This document shows, piece by piece, positions 7,279 to 14,249 of a stretch of 15,922 nt of DNA (within the stretch, counting starts at the first letter, position 1; the number at the start of each line of letters is the position of its first letter). The DNA is taken from positions 1 to 15,922 of the forward strand of contig DUVO01000222.1 of NCBI GenBank assembly GCA_012841005.1. Direction: 5' to 3'. Both the position numbers and the translations under genes were made by a program. Origin of the DNA: Bacillota bacterium. Its GTDB lineage: Bacteria > Bacillota > DTU030. The notes below the pieces were generated by a model. The model had not been told where the DNA came from, made no database searches, and was given only the letters and a program-made list of their open reading frames with translations.

Positions 7279-9383
7279 CCCCCTTCCCTGCCACTTTCCC
7301 GGGGAGATTCTTTATAATCACAATCTTTATTGCTGCATTTGTAATATAACTCCTTCCCCCGGGTACTCTTTTCCACCAGGAGGCTCTGGCACTTGGGACA
7401 TTGCCTGGCCACCGGTTTATCCCACAGGACAAAATCACAATCGGGATAATTGCTGCAACCATAAAATTTACGCCCCCGACCCTTTTTACCCTGCCGGACT
7501 ACAAGCTCTCTGCCACAGCGGGGACATTTCACCCCTATCTCCTCCAAAATTGGCTTCGTAAACCGGCATTCGGGAAACCCCGGACAGGCCAGGAACTTTC
7601 CGTACCGGCCGGTTTTTACAACCAGGTTGCGGCCGCAAACCTCGCAGATTTCATCGGTAACCTCCTCCTCAATTGTTACCTCTTCTATTTTTTCCCTGGC
7701 TACATCTAACTCAGCAGCAAAGGGACGGTAAAAATAGTCTATGACCTGACGCCAATCGACCTTACCCTCCTCAATAGAATCCAGATAATTCTCCAGGTTG
7801 GCAGTAAATTCCACATCGATTATTTCGGGGAAAAACTCGGTCAAGAGATCTGTTACGATAAAACCCAATTCGGTGGGAACAAACCGCCGCTCCTCCATAG
7901 TTACATAGCCCCGCTGTAAAATTGTACTGACAATGGGAGCGTAAGTGCTGGGACGCCCAATTCCCTGTTCTTCCAGGGTCTTGACCAGAGAAGCCTCACT
8001 ATAGCGGGGAGGGGGCTGGGTAAAATGCTGTTTCGGCTCCAATTCCAGTAATTTAAGCTCCTGCCCTTCCACCAGTTCCGGCAGCCCTTCCTCTTCCTCC
8101 TGGTTGTTATCCTTACTGTCATCATAAACTTTCAGAAAACCGGGAAAAACCAGGGTGGAACCGGTGGCCCGGAAAAGATAGTTTCCTCCTTTTATATCGG
8201 CTGAAACAGTGTTGTATTGGACCGGCGCCATCTGGCTGGCAACAAAACGCTGCCAGATCAACCGGTAGAGTTTATACTGATCCGGTTTTAAAAAGAGACG
8301 TACCGCTTCCGGCGTTCTTTCCACACTGGTAGGACGGATAGCTTCATGGGCATCCTGCACCCTGCCGGTCTTACCGGGAACAGTTTTCTGGCCGGCCCAG
8401 TACCGGGGGCCCAGCTCCTTTTCAATATAGGCCTTGGCCTGCTGCCGGGCAAGTTCTGAAACCCGGGTAGAATCGGTGCGGATATAAGTAACAAGCCCCA
8501 CGGTGCCTTCTTTCCCCAAGTCCAATCCTTCATACAATTGCTGGGCCAGCACCATGGTTTTTTTCACACTGAAACCCAATTTTCGCGCAGCTTCCTGTTG
8601 AAGGCTGCTGGTTGTAAAGGGACGGGGAGGGTTCTTTTTCCGTTCCTTGCGGGTGATACCAACTACACCGAAGGTAGAGCCTTTAAGTTCTGTGACCAGT
8701 CGCCGGGTTTCAGCTTCGTTTTTTAAGGGCACCTTTTCTTCTACAGTACCGTAGAATTTAGCCCTGAAGGTGTCCTCAGCTTCCGGTTCCTGTAAAAGGG
8801 CAGATAAGCTCCAATACTCCTCGGGGACAAAGGCAGCAATTTCCCGCTCCCGATCACAAATCAGCCGGACGGCCACCGACTGTACCCTGCCGGCACTCAA
8901 ACCTTTTTTTACCTTTTGCCAGAGCAGAGGACTCAATTTATATCCTACCAGGCGATCAAGGATCCTCCTGGCCTGCTGGGCATTGACCCGGTTGAGATCA
9001 ATTGGGCGGGGCTTTTTAATGGCTTTCTGCACAGCTTCCTTGGTAATTTCATTGAATTCAATCCGGCACCGTTCACTGGGTTTTATTCCCAAGGCTTCAC
9101 TCAAGTGCCAGGCAATGGCTTCTCCCTCCCGGTCAGGGTCAGAGGCAAGGTAGACCTTAGGCGCCCTTTTGGCCATCTGTCTCAACTCTTGCAGCACCGG
9201 TCCCTTCCCCCGAATGGTGATATACTTGGGTTCGAAGCCCTTCTCAATGTCAACCCCAAACTGGCTGCGGGGTAAATCGCGAACATGGCCCATGGAAGCA
9301 TGAACCTGGTAGCGGTTACTGAGAAATTTTTTTATTGTCTTAGCTTTAGCCGGTGATTCTACTATTACCAGAGACTTAGCCAC
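7275..9383 (-). CDS. topA: TopA, DNA topoisomerase I (type IA)
   Basis: A 702-residue type IA topoisomerase that relaxes negative supercoils. The Toprim domain starts at once (VIVESPAKA, Glu9) with the metal-binding DPDRE at 82-86. The active-site tyrosine is Tyr300 in [30 protein letters not shown] and [12 protein letters not shown] are core domain signatures. The C-terminus carries three Cys4 zinc-finger repeats (CEVCG...CPGFPEC, CPRCG...CSNYPDC, CPKCQ...CSNKDC), so the single-strand DNA-binding tail is complete. The start is a GTG at 9383 with a near-perfect GGAGGTG 6 bp upstream. The last bases overlap the trmFO start. It follows dprA by 98 bp, as in other Firmicutes, with its own likely promoter. 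Confidence 0.98.
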   Translation of the reverse strand: MAKSLVIVESPAKAKTIKKFLSNRYQVHASMGHVRDLPRSQFGVDIEKGFEPKYITIRGKGPVLQELRQMAKRAPKVYLASDPDREGEAIAWHLSEALGIKPSERCRIEFNEITKEAVQKAIKKPRPIDLNRVNAQQARRILDRLVGYKLSPLLWQKVKKGLSAGRVQSVAVRLICDREREIAAFVPEEYWSLSALLQEPEAEDTFRAKFYGTVEEKVPLKNEAETRRLVTELKGSTFGVVGITRKERKKNPPRPFTTSSLQQEAARKLGFSVKKTMVLAQQLYEGLDLGKEGTVGLVTYIRTDSTRVSELARQQAKAYIEKELGPRYWAGQKTVPGKTGRVQDAHEAIRPTSVERTPEAVRLFLKPDQYKLYRLIWQRFVASQMAPVQYNTVSADIKGGNYLFRATGSTLVFPGFLKVYDDSKDNNQEEEEGLPELVEGQELKLLELEPKQHFTQPPPRYSEASLVKTLEEQGIGRPSTYAPIVSTILQRGYVTMEERRFVPTELGFIVTDLLTEFFPEIIDVEFTANLENYLDSIEEGKVDWRQVIDYFYRPFAAELDVAREKIEEVTIEEEVTDEICEVCGRNLVVKTGRYGKFLACPGFPECRFTKPILEEIGVKCPRCGRELVVRQGKKGRGRKFYGCSNYPDCDFVLWDKPVARQCPKCQSLLVEKSTRGKELYYKCSNKDCDYKESPRESGREGG

Positions 9384-9434
9384 AGTTTCACCTCCACCAG
9401 CACCAACTTTTTACTGCTCTCCTTTACTACCCAA

Positions 9435-9463
9435 ACTCTAACAGAAGTTAATCCGGGTATCAA
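9435..9463 (-). promoter_or_regulatory. Candidate sigma-A promoter for topA
   Basis: On the minus strand TTGATA (9463-9458, one mismatch to TTGACA) is exactly 17 bp from TAGAGT (9440-9435, two mismatches to TATAAT), about 50 bp before the topA GTG start. Its -35 overlaps one arm of an 8-bp inverted repeat TCCGGGTA/TACCCGGA (9483-9490 and 9452-9459). Confidence 0.5.
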
Positions 9464-9481
9464 AAGAAATATTCCCGGGAC

Positions 9482-10561
9482 TTACCCGGACTTGACAAAC
9501 AACTTCCCCGGCAGCTGCTGTACACAGCCCTTCAATTCCAGCATCAATAAAATCGAAACAACCTGCTGGGGTGCCAGCCGGGTAGCCCTGATTATTTCAT
9601 CAATATGTAAATGCCGGTCTTGAAATACCGTTAACACCTTTTTTTCCTCACTGCTTAAGTTTACGGTTTCGGCCCCGCTGCCACCTTGCTCCACCGGCAC
9701 CTTGAGTTCAGCGGCAATCTCCTGTGCCCCTTGCACTAAACGGGCCCCCTGGCTGATCAGGTAATTCGTTCCCTTGCTGTAGGGACTGTTAATATTTCCG
9801 GGTACGGCGAAAACATCCCGCCCCTGTTCCAGGGCCCAATCTACGGTAATCAAAGAACCACTGGTGGCAGTCGCTTCCACCACCAGTACTCCCTGGGAAA
9901 GGCCGCTGATGATACGGTTCCGGACGGGAAAATGTCCCGCCTCCGGGGGCGTACCCAGGGGAAATTCCGTTACCACTGCCCCCTCCCGGGCGATCTTTGC
10001 CATAAGAGTACGATTTTCCGGTGGATAAACATAATCAAGACCACAGCCAAGGACAGCAATGGTACGCCCCCCGGCAGCCAAACAGCCCCGATGGGCACAA
10101 GTATCAATCCCCCGGGCCATACCGCTGATGACGGTGAAACCCAGCTCAGCCAGCTCCCGCCCGAAACGTTCCGCTGTGGCCCGCCCGTAGGGTGTTGCCC
10201 TGCGGCTCCCCACCACGGCAATGCTGCGGGAATCCCGGGGCTTAAGCTGCCCGAGGATATACAACACTGGTGGGGGATCGATAATATCCTTTAAGTTATT
10301 TGGGTAATCAGCATCCAAAAGGGTTATCAGGGAAATGCCCCGCTCCTGCAATGCCTTTAACCTGGGCTCCGGATCAAAATTGACCCTGAACTCTACAAAT
10401 TCTTTCCTTATCCGGGCCGGTAGAATCGTCTGTAAATCCGCCGGCTTACATTCCCAAATATTCTGGACGGAACCATACTCCTCCAGCAGTTTATAGAACC
10501 TGCGTACCCCTATTCCCGGTGCCAGTGAGAGAGCCCACCAGTACAGCCGTTCCGCTTCCAT
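9482..10561 (-). CDS. dprA: DprA/Smf, DNA-processing protein
   Basis: A 359-residue DprA, which binds incoming single-stranded DNA during transformation and loads RecA. The N-terminal helical (SAM-like) region covers about 1-60. The Rossmann-like core has AVVGSR at 115-120, SGMARGID at 146-153, LGCGLDYVYPPEN at 171-183, the conserved FPVRNRIISGLS at 211-222 and ATSGSLITVDWALEQGR. A small C-terminal winged-helix (about 305-355) ends the protein, as in longer DprA forms. Start ATG with GGAGGGG 8 bp upstream. DprA is widespread in bacteria not known to be naturally competent, so its presence alone does not prove competence. The gene directly precedes topA, the usual Firmicute order. Confidence 0.97.
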   Translation of the reverse strand: MEAERLYWWALSLAPGIGVRRFYKLLEEYGSVQNIWECKPADLQTILPARIRKEFVEFRVNFDPEPRLKALQERGISLITLLDADYPNNLKDIIDPPPVLYILGQLKPRDSRSIAVVGSRRATPYGRATAERFGRELAELGFTVISGMARGIDTCAHRGCLAAGGRTIAVLGCGLDYVYPPENRTLMAKIAREGAVVTEFPLGTPPEAGHFPVRNRIISGLSQGVLVVEATATSGSLITVDWALEQGRDVFAVPGNINSPYSKGTNYLISQGARLVQGAQEIAAELKVPVEQGGSGAETVNLSSEEKKVLTVFQDRHLHIDEIIRATRLAPQQVVSILLMLELKGCVQQLPGKLFVKSG

Positions 10562-10723
10562 GATTTCACCCCTCCAGGTTCAGAACAGTCGTATCTATTC
10601 TACCACCCATTTATTACAAAATTATTACTATCCTGGAAAAACAATACGACAAAGGCACAACCCTCTTAACCTATGCCTCTTATCTAATTTGCTGTGGTAA
10701 TTATAATTCCTCCTCCGGTTTCA

Positions 10724-11647
10724 CTAAAATACCTTCTTACGGGCCAGATATGACAAAACCGGTTTTAGTGATTGCCTGTTTTCCAGTACCGGAGCAAAGA
10801 GATCGCCAACCCCATTGACCCGCAGGATTGCCGTCTCTATGTTATAGGGCCGCGGGGTGAAATTTACTACCTCTTCCCAGGTCAGGGGAACAGATACGGG
10901 GGCACCCGGTAAAGGGCGCGGGCTGTAAGGAGCGCAGATAGTCTGGCCCCGGGCATTTTGCAGATAATCAATATATACCTTCCCCTCCCGCTGCCTGACA
11001 GAACGGTTTGTAGTAGCAATCCGGGGCAGAGCAGCAACGACCAGAGAAGCGATAAAGGCTGCTGTTTTACGGACTGTTTCATAGGGGTAGACAGCCTCCA
11101 GGGGTACGTAAATATGCATACCCGTCGCTCCCGATGTTTTCGGATAACCTTCTAACCCAAGCTTCCAGAGGATTTCCCGCAGAGTTAAGGCAATTTCCCC
11201 CACAGCGGCAGAACTGCCGGGACGGGAAGGGTCCAAATCAAAAATCAAAAAATCAGGGTTATTTACCTGCTGGATAGAAGAAAGCCAGGGGTGGTATTCA
11301 AGACAGGCCAGATTCCCCAACCACACCAAGGTCTCCAGGTTATTGCAGAGGATGTAATCAATGGTACGCTCCGGTTCCCCGCTCTCCCAGGTAAAGGTTT
11401 CTACCCAGTCGGGGGTATGGTACGGGGCATTTTTTTGGTAAAAGGATTTCCCGCAAATTCCATCGGGCCAGCGGGTAACCACAAGAGGACGCTGGCAGAG
11501 ATGCGGCCCCATATAAGGATATACAGCCAGCAGATATTTGATCAGTGCCGCCTTTGTGTAACCTGCCTCCGGCCACAGGACCTTTTGCAAGTTGGTCAGC
11601 CGCACCTGTCGGCCATTGATGGTAACAACCTGCTCCCCGGTGGTCAT
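10724..11647 (-). CDS. Stand-alone LigD-type polymerase/primase domain (NHEJ)
   Basis: A 307-residue protein of the archaeo-eukaryotic primase superfamily, equivalent to the polymerase domain of LigD; it adds nucleotides, preferably ribonucleotides, at broken ends in non-homologous end joining. Landmarks are LTNLQKVLWPEAGYTK near the N-terminus, the metal-binding FDLDPS (Asp137, Asp139), SGATGMHIYVPL (His178) and KVYIDYLQN (Asp227), which holds the third catalytic acidic residue. There is no ligase or phosphoesterase domain. I chose ATG 11647 because AAGGAGGT sits 4 bp upstream; a GTG at 11674 overlapping the ku stop (GTGA) would add nine residues that contain the ribosome binding site. It directly follows ku, so the two act together. 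Confidence 0.93.
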   Translation of the reverse strand: MTTGEQVVTINGRQVRLTNLQKVLWPEAGYTKAALIKYLLAVYPYMGPHLCQRPLVVTRWPDGICGKSFYQKNAPYHTPDWVETFTWESGEPERTIDYILCNNLETLVWLGNLACLEYHPWLSSIQQVNNPDFLIFDLDPSRPGSSAAVGEIALTLREILWKLGLEGYPKTSGATGMHIYVPLEAVYPYETVRKTAAFIASLVVAALPRIATTNRSVRQREGKVYIDYLQNARGQTICAPYSPRPLPGAPVSVPLTWEEVVNFTPRPYNIETAILRVNGVGDLFAPVLENRQSLKPVLSYLARKKVF

Positions 11648-11670
11648 GGTAACCTCCTTGCCGTCAAGCT

Positions 11671-12495
11671 TCACGATGTTTTCCGACGCCGCTTTTTCCC
11701 CCCGGCTGCCTTTTCCCCGGTAGCCTGGGTTTTTTGGGCAAGCTTGATGCTCTCTTCCAGCGCGGCCATTAAATCGACGACCTTGCCCGGGGGCGCCGGT
11801 TCTACCCCTACAACATCTTCCCCCTCAGCTTTTGCCTCTATAACCTCAAGCAGGGCCCGGCGGTATTCGTCGGTATACTTTTCCGGGGCAAAGGGAGCAC
11901 TAAGATTTTCGATGAGACTGCGGGCCATCTGGATCTCCTTCTCGTGGACCTCCGGTTGTTGGGGCAGCTTGAGCTCGGCCGGTGAACGTATTTCATCGGC
12001 CCAGAACATTGTTTCCAGGACCAGACAGCCCTCCCGTGCCCTTACGGCCGCTAAAGACTCCTTGTCCCGGATCACAATCTTGGCCACTGCCACCCGTCCT
12101 GCCCCTTCCATGGCCTGGAGCAAAAGGGCATAGGCCTTTTGCCCCCCGTCGGCCGGTTCCAAATAATAGGTCCGGTCATAGTACACCGGGTCTATTTCCG
12201 TAATGGAAACAAAATCTAGGATGTCGATGCTCTTTGTTGTTTTAACCGGGATTCGCTCTAGATCTTCTTCCCTGATGATCACAAATCGTCCCTTTTCGTA
12301 TTCATATCCCCGGACAATTTCCTCCTGGGAAACTTCCCGCTCGCAGGTGGGACAGTGCTTCTGGTATTTAATAGGGGTCAAGCATGGCTCATGGAGAAAC
12401 CGGAATTTTAGCCCCTTGTTCTCTGTCGCGGCGAAGAGCCGAACCGGTATATTAACCAATCCGAAACTGATGGCACCCTTCCAGAGGGGACGCAC
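11671..12495 (-). CDS. ku: Ku, bacterial non-homologous end-joining protein
   Basis: A 274-residue bacterial Ku, which forms a homodimeric ring on broken DNA ends and recruits LigD activities. It opens with MRPLWKGAISFGLVNIPVRL, the family's most conserved segment, then KYQKHCPTCEREV with a CxxC pair at 48/51, GYEYEKGRFVIIREEDLE and VYYDRTYYLEP of the beta-barrel core. From about residue 245 the tail becomes Lys/Arg-rich (ending GKKRRRKTS), as in Ku proteins whose tail aids DNA threading. The start is a GTG at 12495 with AGGGTGA 6 bp upstream; no in-frame ATG fits. The polymerase-domain gene follows after 23 bp. In B. subtilis the ku-ligD pair is made in the spore; I found no convincing sigma-G promoter here. 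Confidence 0.96.
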   Translation of the reverse strand: MRPLWKGAISFGLVNIPVRLFAATENKGLKFRFLHEPCLTPIKYQKHCPTCEREVSQEEIVRGYEYEKGRFVIIREEDLERIPVKTTKSIDILDFVSITEIDPVYYDRTYYLEPADGGQKAYALLLQAMEGAGRVAVAKIVIRDKESLAAVRAREGCLVLETMFWADEIRSPAELKLPQQPEVHEKEIQMARSLIENLSAPFAPEKYTDEYRRALLEVIEAKAEGEDVVGVEPAPPGKVVDLMAALEESIKLAQKTQATGEKAAGGKKRRRKTS

Positions 12496-12845
12496 AAAAA
12501 ATCACCCTTTCAGTATTCACCCTTGCCATCACCGGTTCTATCGTCCAAAACATGGTAAAGCCTGCATATTTCTTGCTCCCGAGAAGGCAGAGAAGAATGC
12601 CAGGGTAAGCCAAAGGTTTCGACCTTCTCCCCATAATGCCTTTCCCGGCTGAACTTCCCTCTATTCCTATTCCCGAACATTCCCCTAACCACCTTTCACC
12701 ATCTTAACCATAGGATTAAACCAAAGGGCAACCCTTTATGCACCCCCGGGAAAAGGAGAAGGAAACAGGGTGAAAAAACATCCCTGTCTCCTGTCCGAAA
12801 TCTGCAGCTTCCCTGTTATTCCTGTAAAGGAGGCCAGGCTAAAAT
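12496..12845. other. 350-bp non-coding gap between mnmM and ku
   Basis: No gene is supported here. A 60-codon minus-strand frame at 12510-12692 has no ribosome binding site of note and no recognisable product. What can be seen: a hairpin AGGCTA/TAGCCT (12836-12841 and 12847-12852) over the mnmM stop; a terminator-like hairpin at 12762-12790; and a tight AAAGGG-CAA-CCCTTT hairpin at 12723-12737. The ku promoter must lie in this gap or further upstream, but no good -35/-10 pair stands out. Confidence 0.6.
12750..12790 (-). terminator. Candidate intrinsic terminator after mnmM
   Basis: On the minus strand GAGACAGGG (12790-12782) pairs with CCCTGTTTC (12770-12762) over 9 bp with one G-U wobble and an 11-nt loop. 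It is followed by the pyrimidine run CTTCTCCTTTTCCC, less uridine-rich than usual. It would end the thioesterase-mnmM unit. Confidence 0.45.
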
Positions 12846-13412
12846 CTAGCCTTCCTTCTCTATGGCCAACAAAAAAGGGGGATTATTCCTCTGGTTGAGA
12901 AACCGGTAGACTAAAACCCGATAATCCCTCTGGGGCAGGCTTGAACAGTAGTTTATCACTGCCTCACCTTCCCTTGCCCCTCCCGGATGTCCCGTATATA
13001 TCACCAAGGTCATCAACCCACCGGGACGCAGGAGGTTCAGGCCCCTTTCCACGGCGGCCAGGGTGGTATCCGGGCGGGTAACGACAGAATGATCCCCACC
13101 GGGCAAATAGCCCAGATTAAACATAATGGCCCCTATGGGCCCTTCAACGTAGGTGGCCATTTCCTCATGACCCTTATTAAGAAGAATTACCCGCCGGCTG
13201 AGTCCTTCCTTCTCCAAACGCTCCCTCACCCGTTTTATGGCCTTCTCCTGAATATCAAAGGCCCACACCCGCCCCTCTTTCTCCACCAAACGGGCCAGGA
13301 AAATCGTGTCATGACCATTACCGGCTGTGGCATCCACCGCCCGCTCCCCCGGTCCCAGTACTTTTCTGATTAATTCGTGGGCATAACTTAAGCTTTTTAT
13401 CAGCACCGCCAT
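12846..13412 (-). CDS. mnmM: MnmM (YtqB family), tRNA wobble-uridine methyltransferase
   Basis: A 188-residue SAM-dependent methyltransferase of the YtqB family. The B. subtilis member was renamed MnmM after being shown to methylate nm5s2U34 to mnm5s2U34 in tRNA, filling the role of the MnmC methylase domain in Gram-positive bacteria. The SAM-binding motif I is VDATAGNGHDT at about 26-36, motif II acidic FDIQ at 52-55, then FNLGYLPGGDHS at 98-109 and NPPFLLAIEKEG at the C-terminus, all close to B. subtilis YtqB. I chose ATG 13412 (GGGGGTGGAG just upstream, and it matches the family N-terminus); the frame is open back to a TTG at 13469, inside the thioesterase gene. It follows the thioesterase gene by 37 bp. 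Confidence 0.9.
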   Translation of the reverse strand: MAVLIKSLSYAHELIRKVLGPGERAVDATAGNGHDTIFLARLVEKEGRVWAFDIQEKAIKRVRERLEKEGLSRRVILLNKGHEEMATYVEGPIGAIMFNLGYLPGGDHSVVTRPDTTLAAVERGLNLLRPGGLMTLVIYTGHPGGAREGEAVINYCSSLPQRDYRVLVYRFLNQRNNPPFLLAIEKEG

Positions 13413-13449
13413 AGCTCCACCCCCAGGCTCTATTTCCCAGGCATTGTTA

Positions 13450-13851
13450 TCAGGTTTCATCCCGGGCAATAAACAATGCCTTTCCTTCTGCCAGGAGTTG
13501 CCCTTTTTTATCCTTTATCTCACCCCTGGCTTTAATCCTTTTTCCCCGGCGGTCCTCAATCCAACCCGTGACTATTAATTCCACCCCGGTGGAGGCCGGC
13601 TTCCGAAACCTAACTTCCATCTTTGCCGTAACCCCGATAGCCCCCGACTCCTGGACAGCCTTGGCCATGCCCTCATCCAGGAGGGTACATAAAATACCGC
13701 CGTGTACAATCCCCGGGTACCCCTGATACCACTCGGCTCCCGTCCAGGAAGCGGTGACGGTTCCGTCGCTGTCCGTTACAAACTCCAAGCCCAAAGACCG
13801 GGGATTGTCCAGACCACAGGCAAAACAGCCGGAATAATCCTTGTCCCGCAT
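13450..13851 (-). CDS. PaaI-family (hotdog-fold) thioesterase
   Basis: A 133-residue single hotdog domain of the 4HBT/PaaI type, expected to hydrolyse acyl-CoA or a similar thioester. The active-site segment is PGIVHGGILCTLLDE: HGG at 50-52 with the acidic pair Asp59/Glu60 on the central helix. The N-terminus carries CFACGLDNPRSLGL with Cys9 and Cys12, a start common among small PaaI-like proteins of unknown substrate. The ATG at 13851 is fixed by GGAGGAGGT 6 bp upstream; the frame stays open to 13929 but that extension is hydrophobic filler without homology. It precedes mnmM. Substrate unknown; the tRNA-modification neighbour does not suggest one. Confidence 0.85.
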   Translation of the reverse strand: MRDKDYSGCFACGLDNPRSLGLEFVTDSDGTVTASWTGAEWYQGYPGIVHGGILCTLLDEGMAKAVQESGAIGVTAKMEVRFRKPASTGVELIVTGWIEDRRGKRIKARGEIKDKKGQLLAEGKALFIARDET

Positions 13852-13955
13852 CGAATGACCTCCTCCCATTAACTTCAACTTTATTATCTTAACAATAACA
13901 TAATAGACGCCCATGACAGTACCCAACACCAGCAGAGGTATGAAAAATTATTATC

Positions 13956-14155
13956 CAACACTTCTGGCTTCGCTTTCTGTTCTCCTCGCAGAGGGAACTT
14001 ACGCTCCGGTTCCTTGTCCAGCGGGGTCGTGAGCCCATTGGCCCTCCATGTCCCACACGAAGGCTCCGGACCTCCTGTCCTCCGCCCCGCTGTCCTGCGG
14101 AACCGTCGCGAGTTTCTTCGCCACTCGTCGCCATGTCGCTCCGCCAGAAGTGTTG
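13956..14155. repeat. 200-bp structured palindromic element of unknown class
   Basis: Bounded by a perfect 13-bp inverted repeat, CAACACTTCTGGC (13956-13968) and GCCAGAAGTGTTG (14143-14155). Three more exact pairings nest inside: CGGTTCC/GGAACCG (14007-14013, 14099-14105), CAGCGGGG/CCCCGCTG (14019-14026, 14085-14092) and TCGTG/CACGA (14027-14031, 14056-14060). The last two are contiguous on one side. The interior is clearly GC-richer than the AT-rich flanks. It repeats short words such as GCTCCGG (14003-14009 and 14063-14069). No target-site duplication is obvious. Nesting of four perfect pairings is unlikely by chance and points to a non-autonomous mobile element (MITE-like or palindrome-associated) or a structured RNA. 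Copy number cannot be seen from one window. Confidence 0.75.
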
Positions 14156-14210
14156 TTTAAGCTGCGGGCAAAGGATGAACAACTGGACTAAAGGTCTCCA
14201 CTTACCAATT

Positions 14211-14240
14211 CACCTCCCACATCTAGGGATATGGGAGGTG
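14211..14240. repeat. 9-bp-stem hairpin just downstream of the kinase gene
   Basis: CACCTCCCA (14211-14219) and TGGGAGGTG (14232-14240) form a perfect inverted repeat with a 12-nt loop, beginning 9 bp after the kinase stop. On the minus strand it is not followed by a T run (AATTGGTAAG), so it is a poor intrinsic terminator. It may protect the mRNA 3' end or be the end of the neighbouring mobile element. Confidence 0.6.
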
Positions 14241-14249
14241 GATTAGTAA

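Noticed and set aside
9452..9490. Inverted repeat TCCGGGTA/TACCCGGA at the end of dprA as a terminator
   Set aside because: The 23-nt loop is large and no T run follows; it overlaps the likely topA promoter, so I mention it there instead of calling a terminator.
10653..10678. Possible terminator AGGCA/TGCCT between the polymerase gene and dprA
   Set aside because: Only a 5-bp stem with a 16-nt loop and a broken T run; too weak to call. I also found no convincing promoter in this 162-bp gap.
11291..12133. A 280-codon plus-strand open frame opposite ku and the polymerase gene
   Set aside because: It is antisense to two genes with clear catalytic and family motifs; it arises from their codon bias, and its translation has no recognisable domain.
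12510..12692. A 60-codon minus-strand open frame upstream of ku
   Set aside because: No recognisable product, weak start context, and it lies in a leader region with hairpins.
13413..13469. Longer N-terminus for MnmM starting at TTG 13469
   Set aside because: It lies inside the thioesterase gene end and is absent from the family; ATG 13412 has a good ribosome binding site and aligns with B. subtilis YtqB.
13852..13929. Longer N-terminus for the thioesterase
   Set aside because: The extension has no homology and skips the excellent GGAGGAGGT ribosome binding site placed for the ATG at 13851.
13889..14182. A 97-codon minus-strand open frame across the structured element
   Set aside because: It runs through four nested inverted repeats, has a low-complexity G/R/S-rich product with no recognisable fold, and has no good ribosome binding site. 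The fold explains the sequence better than coding does.
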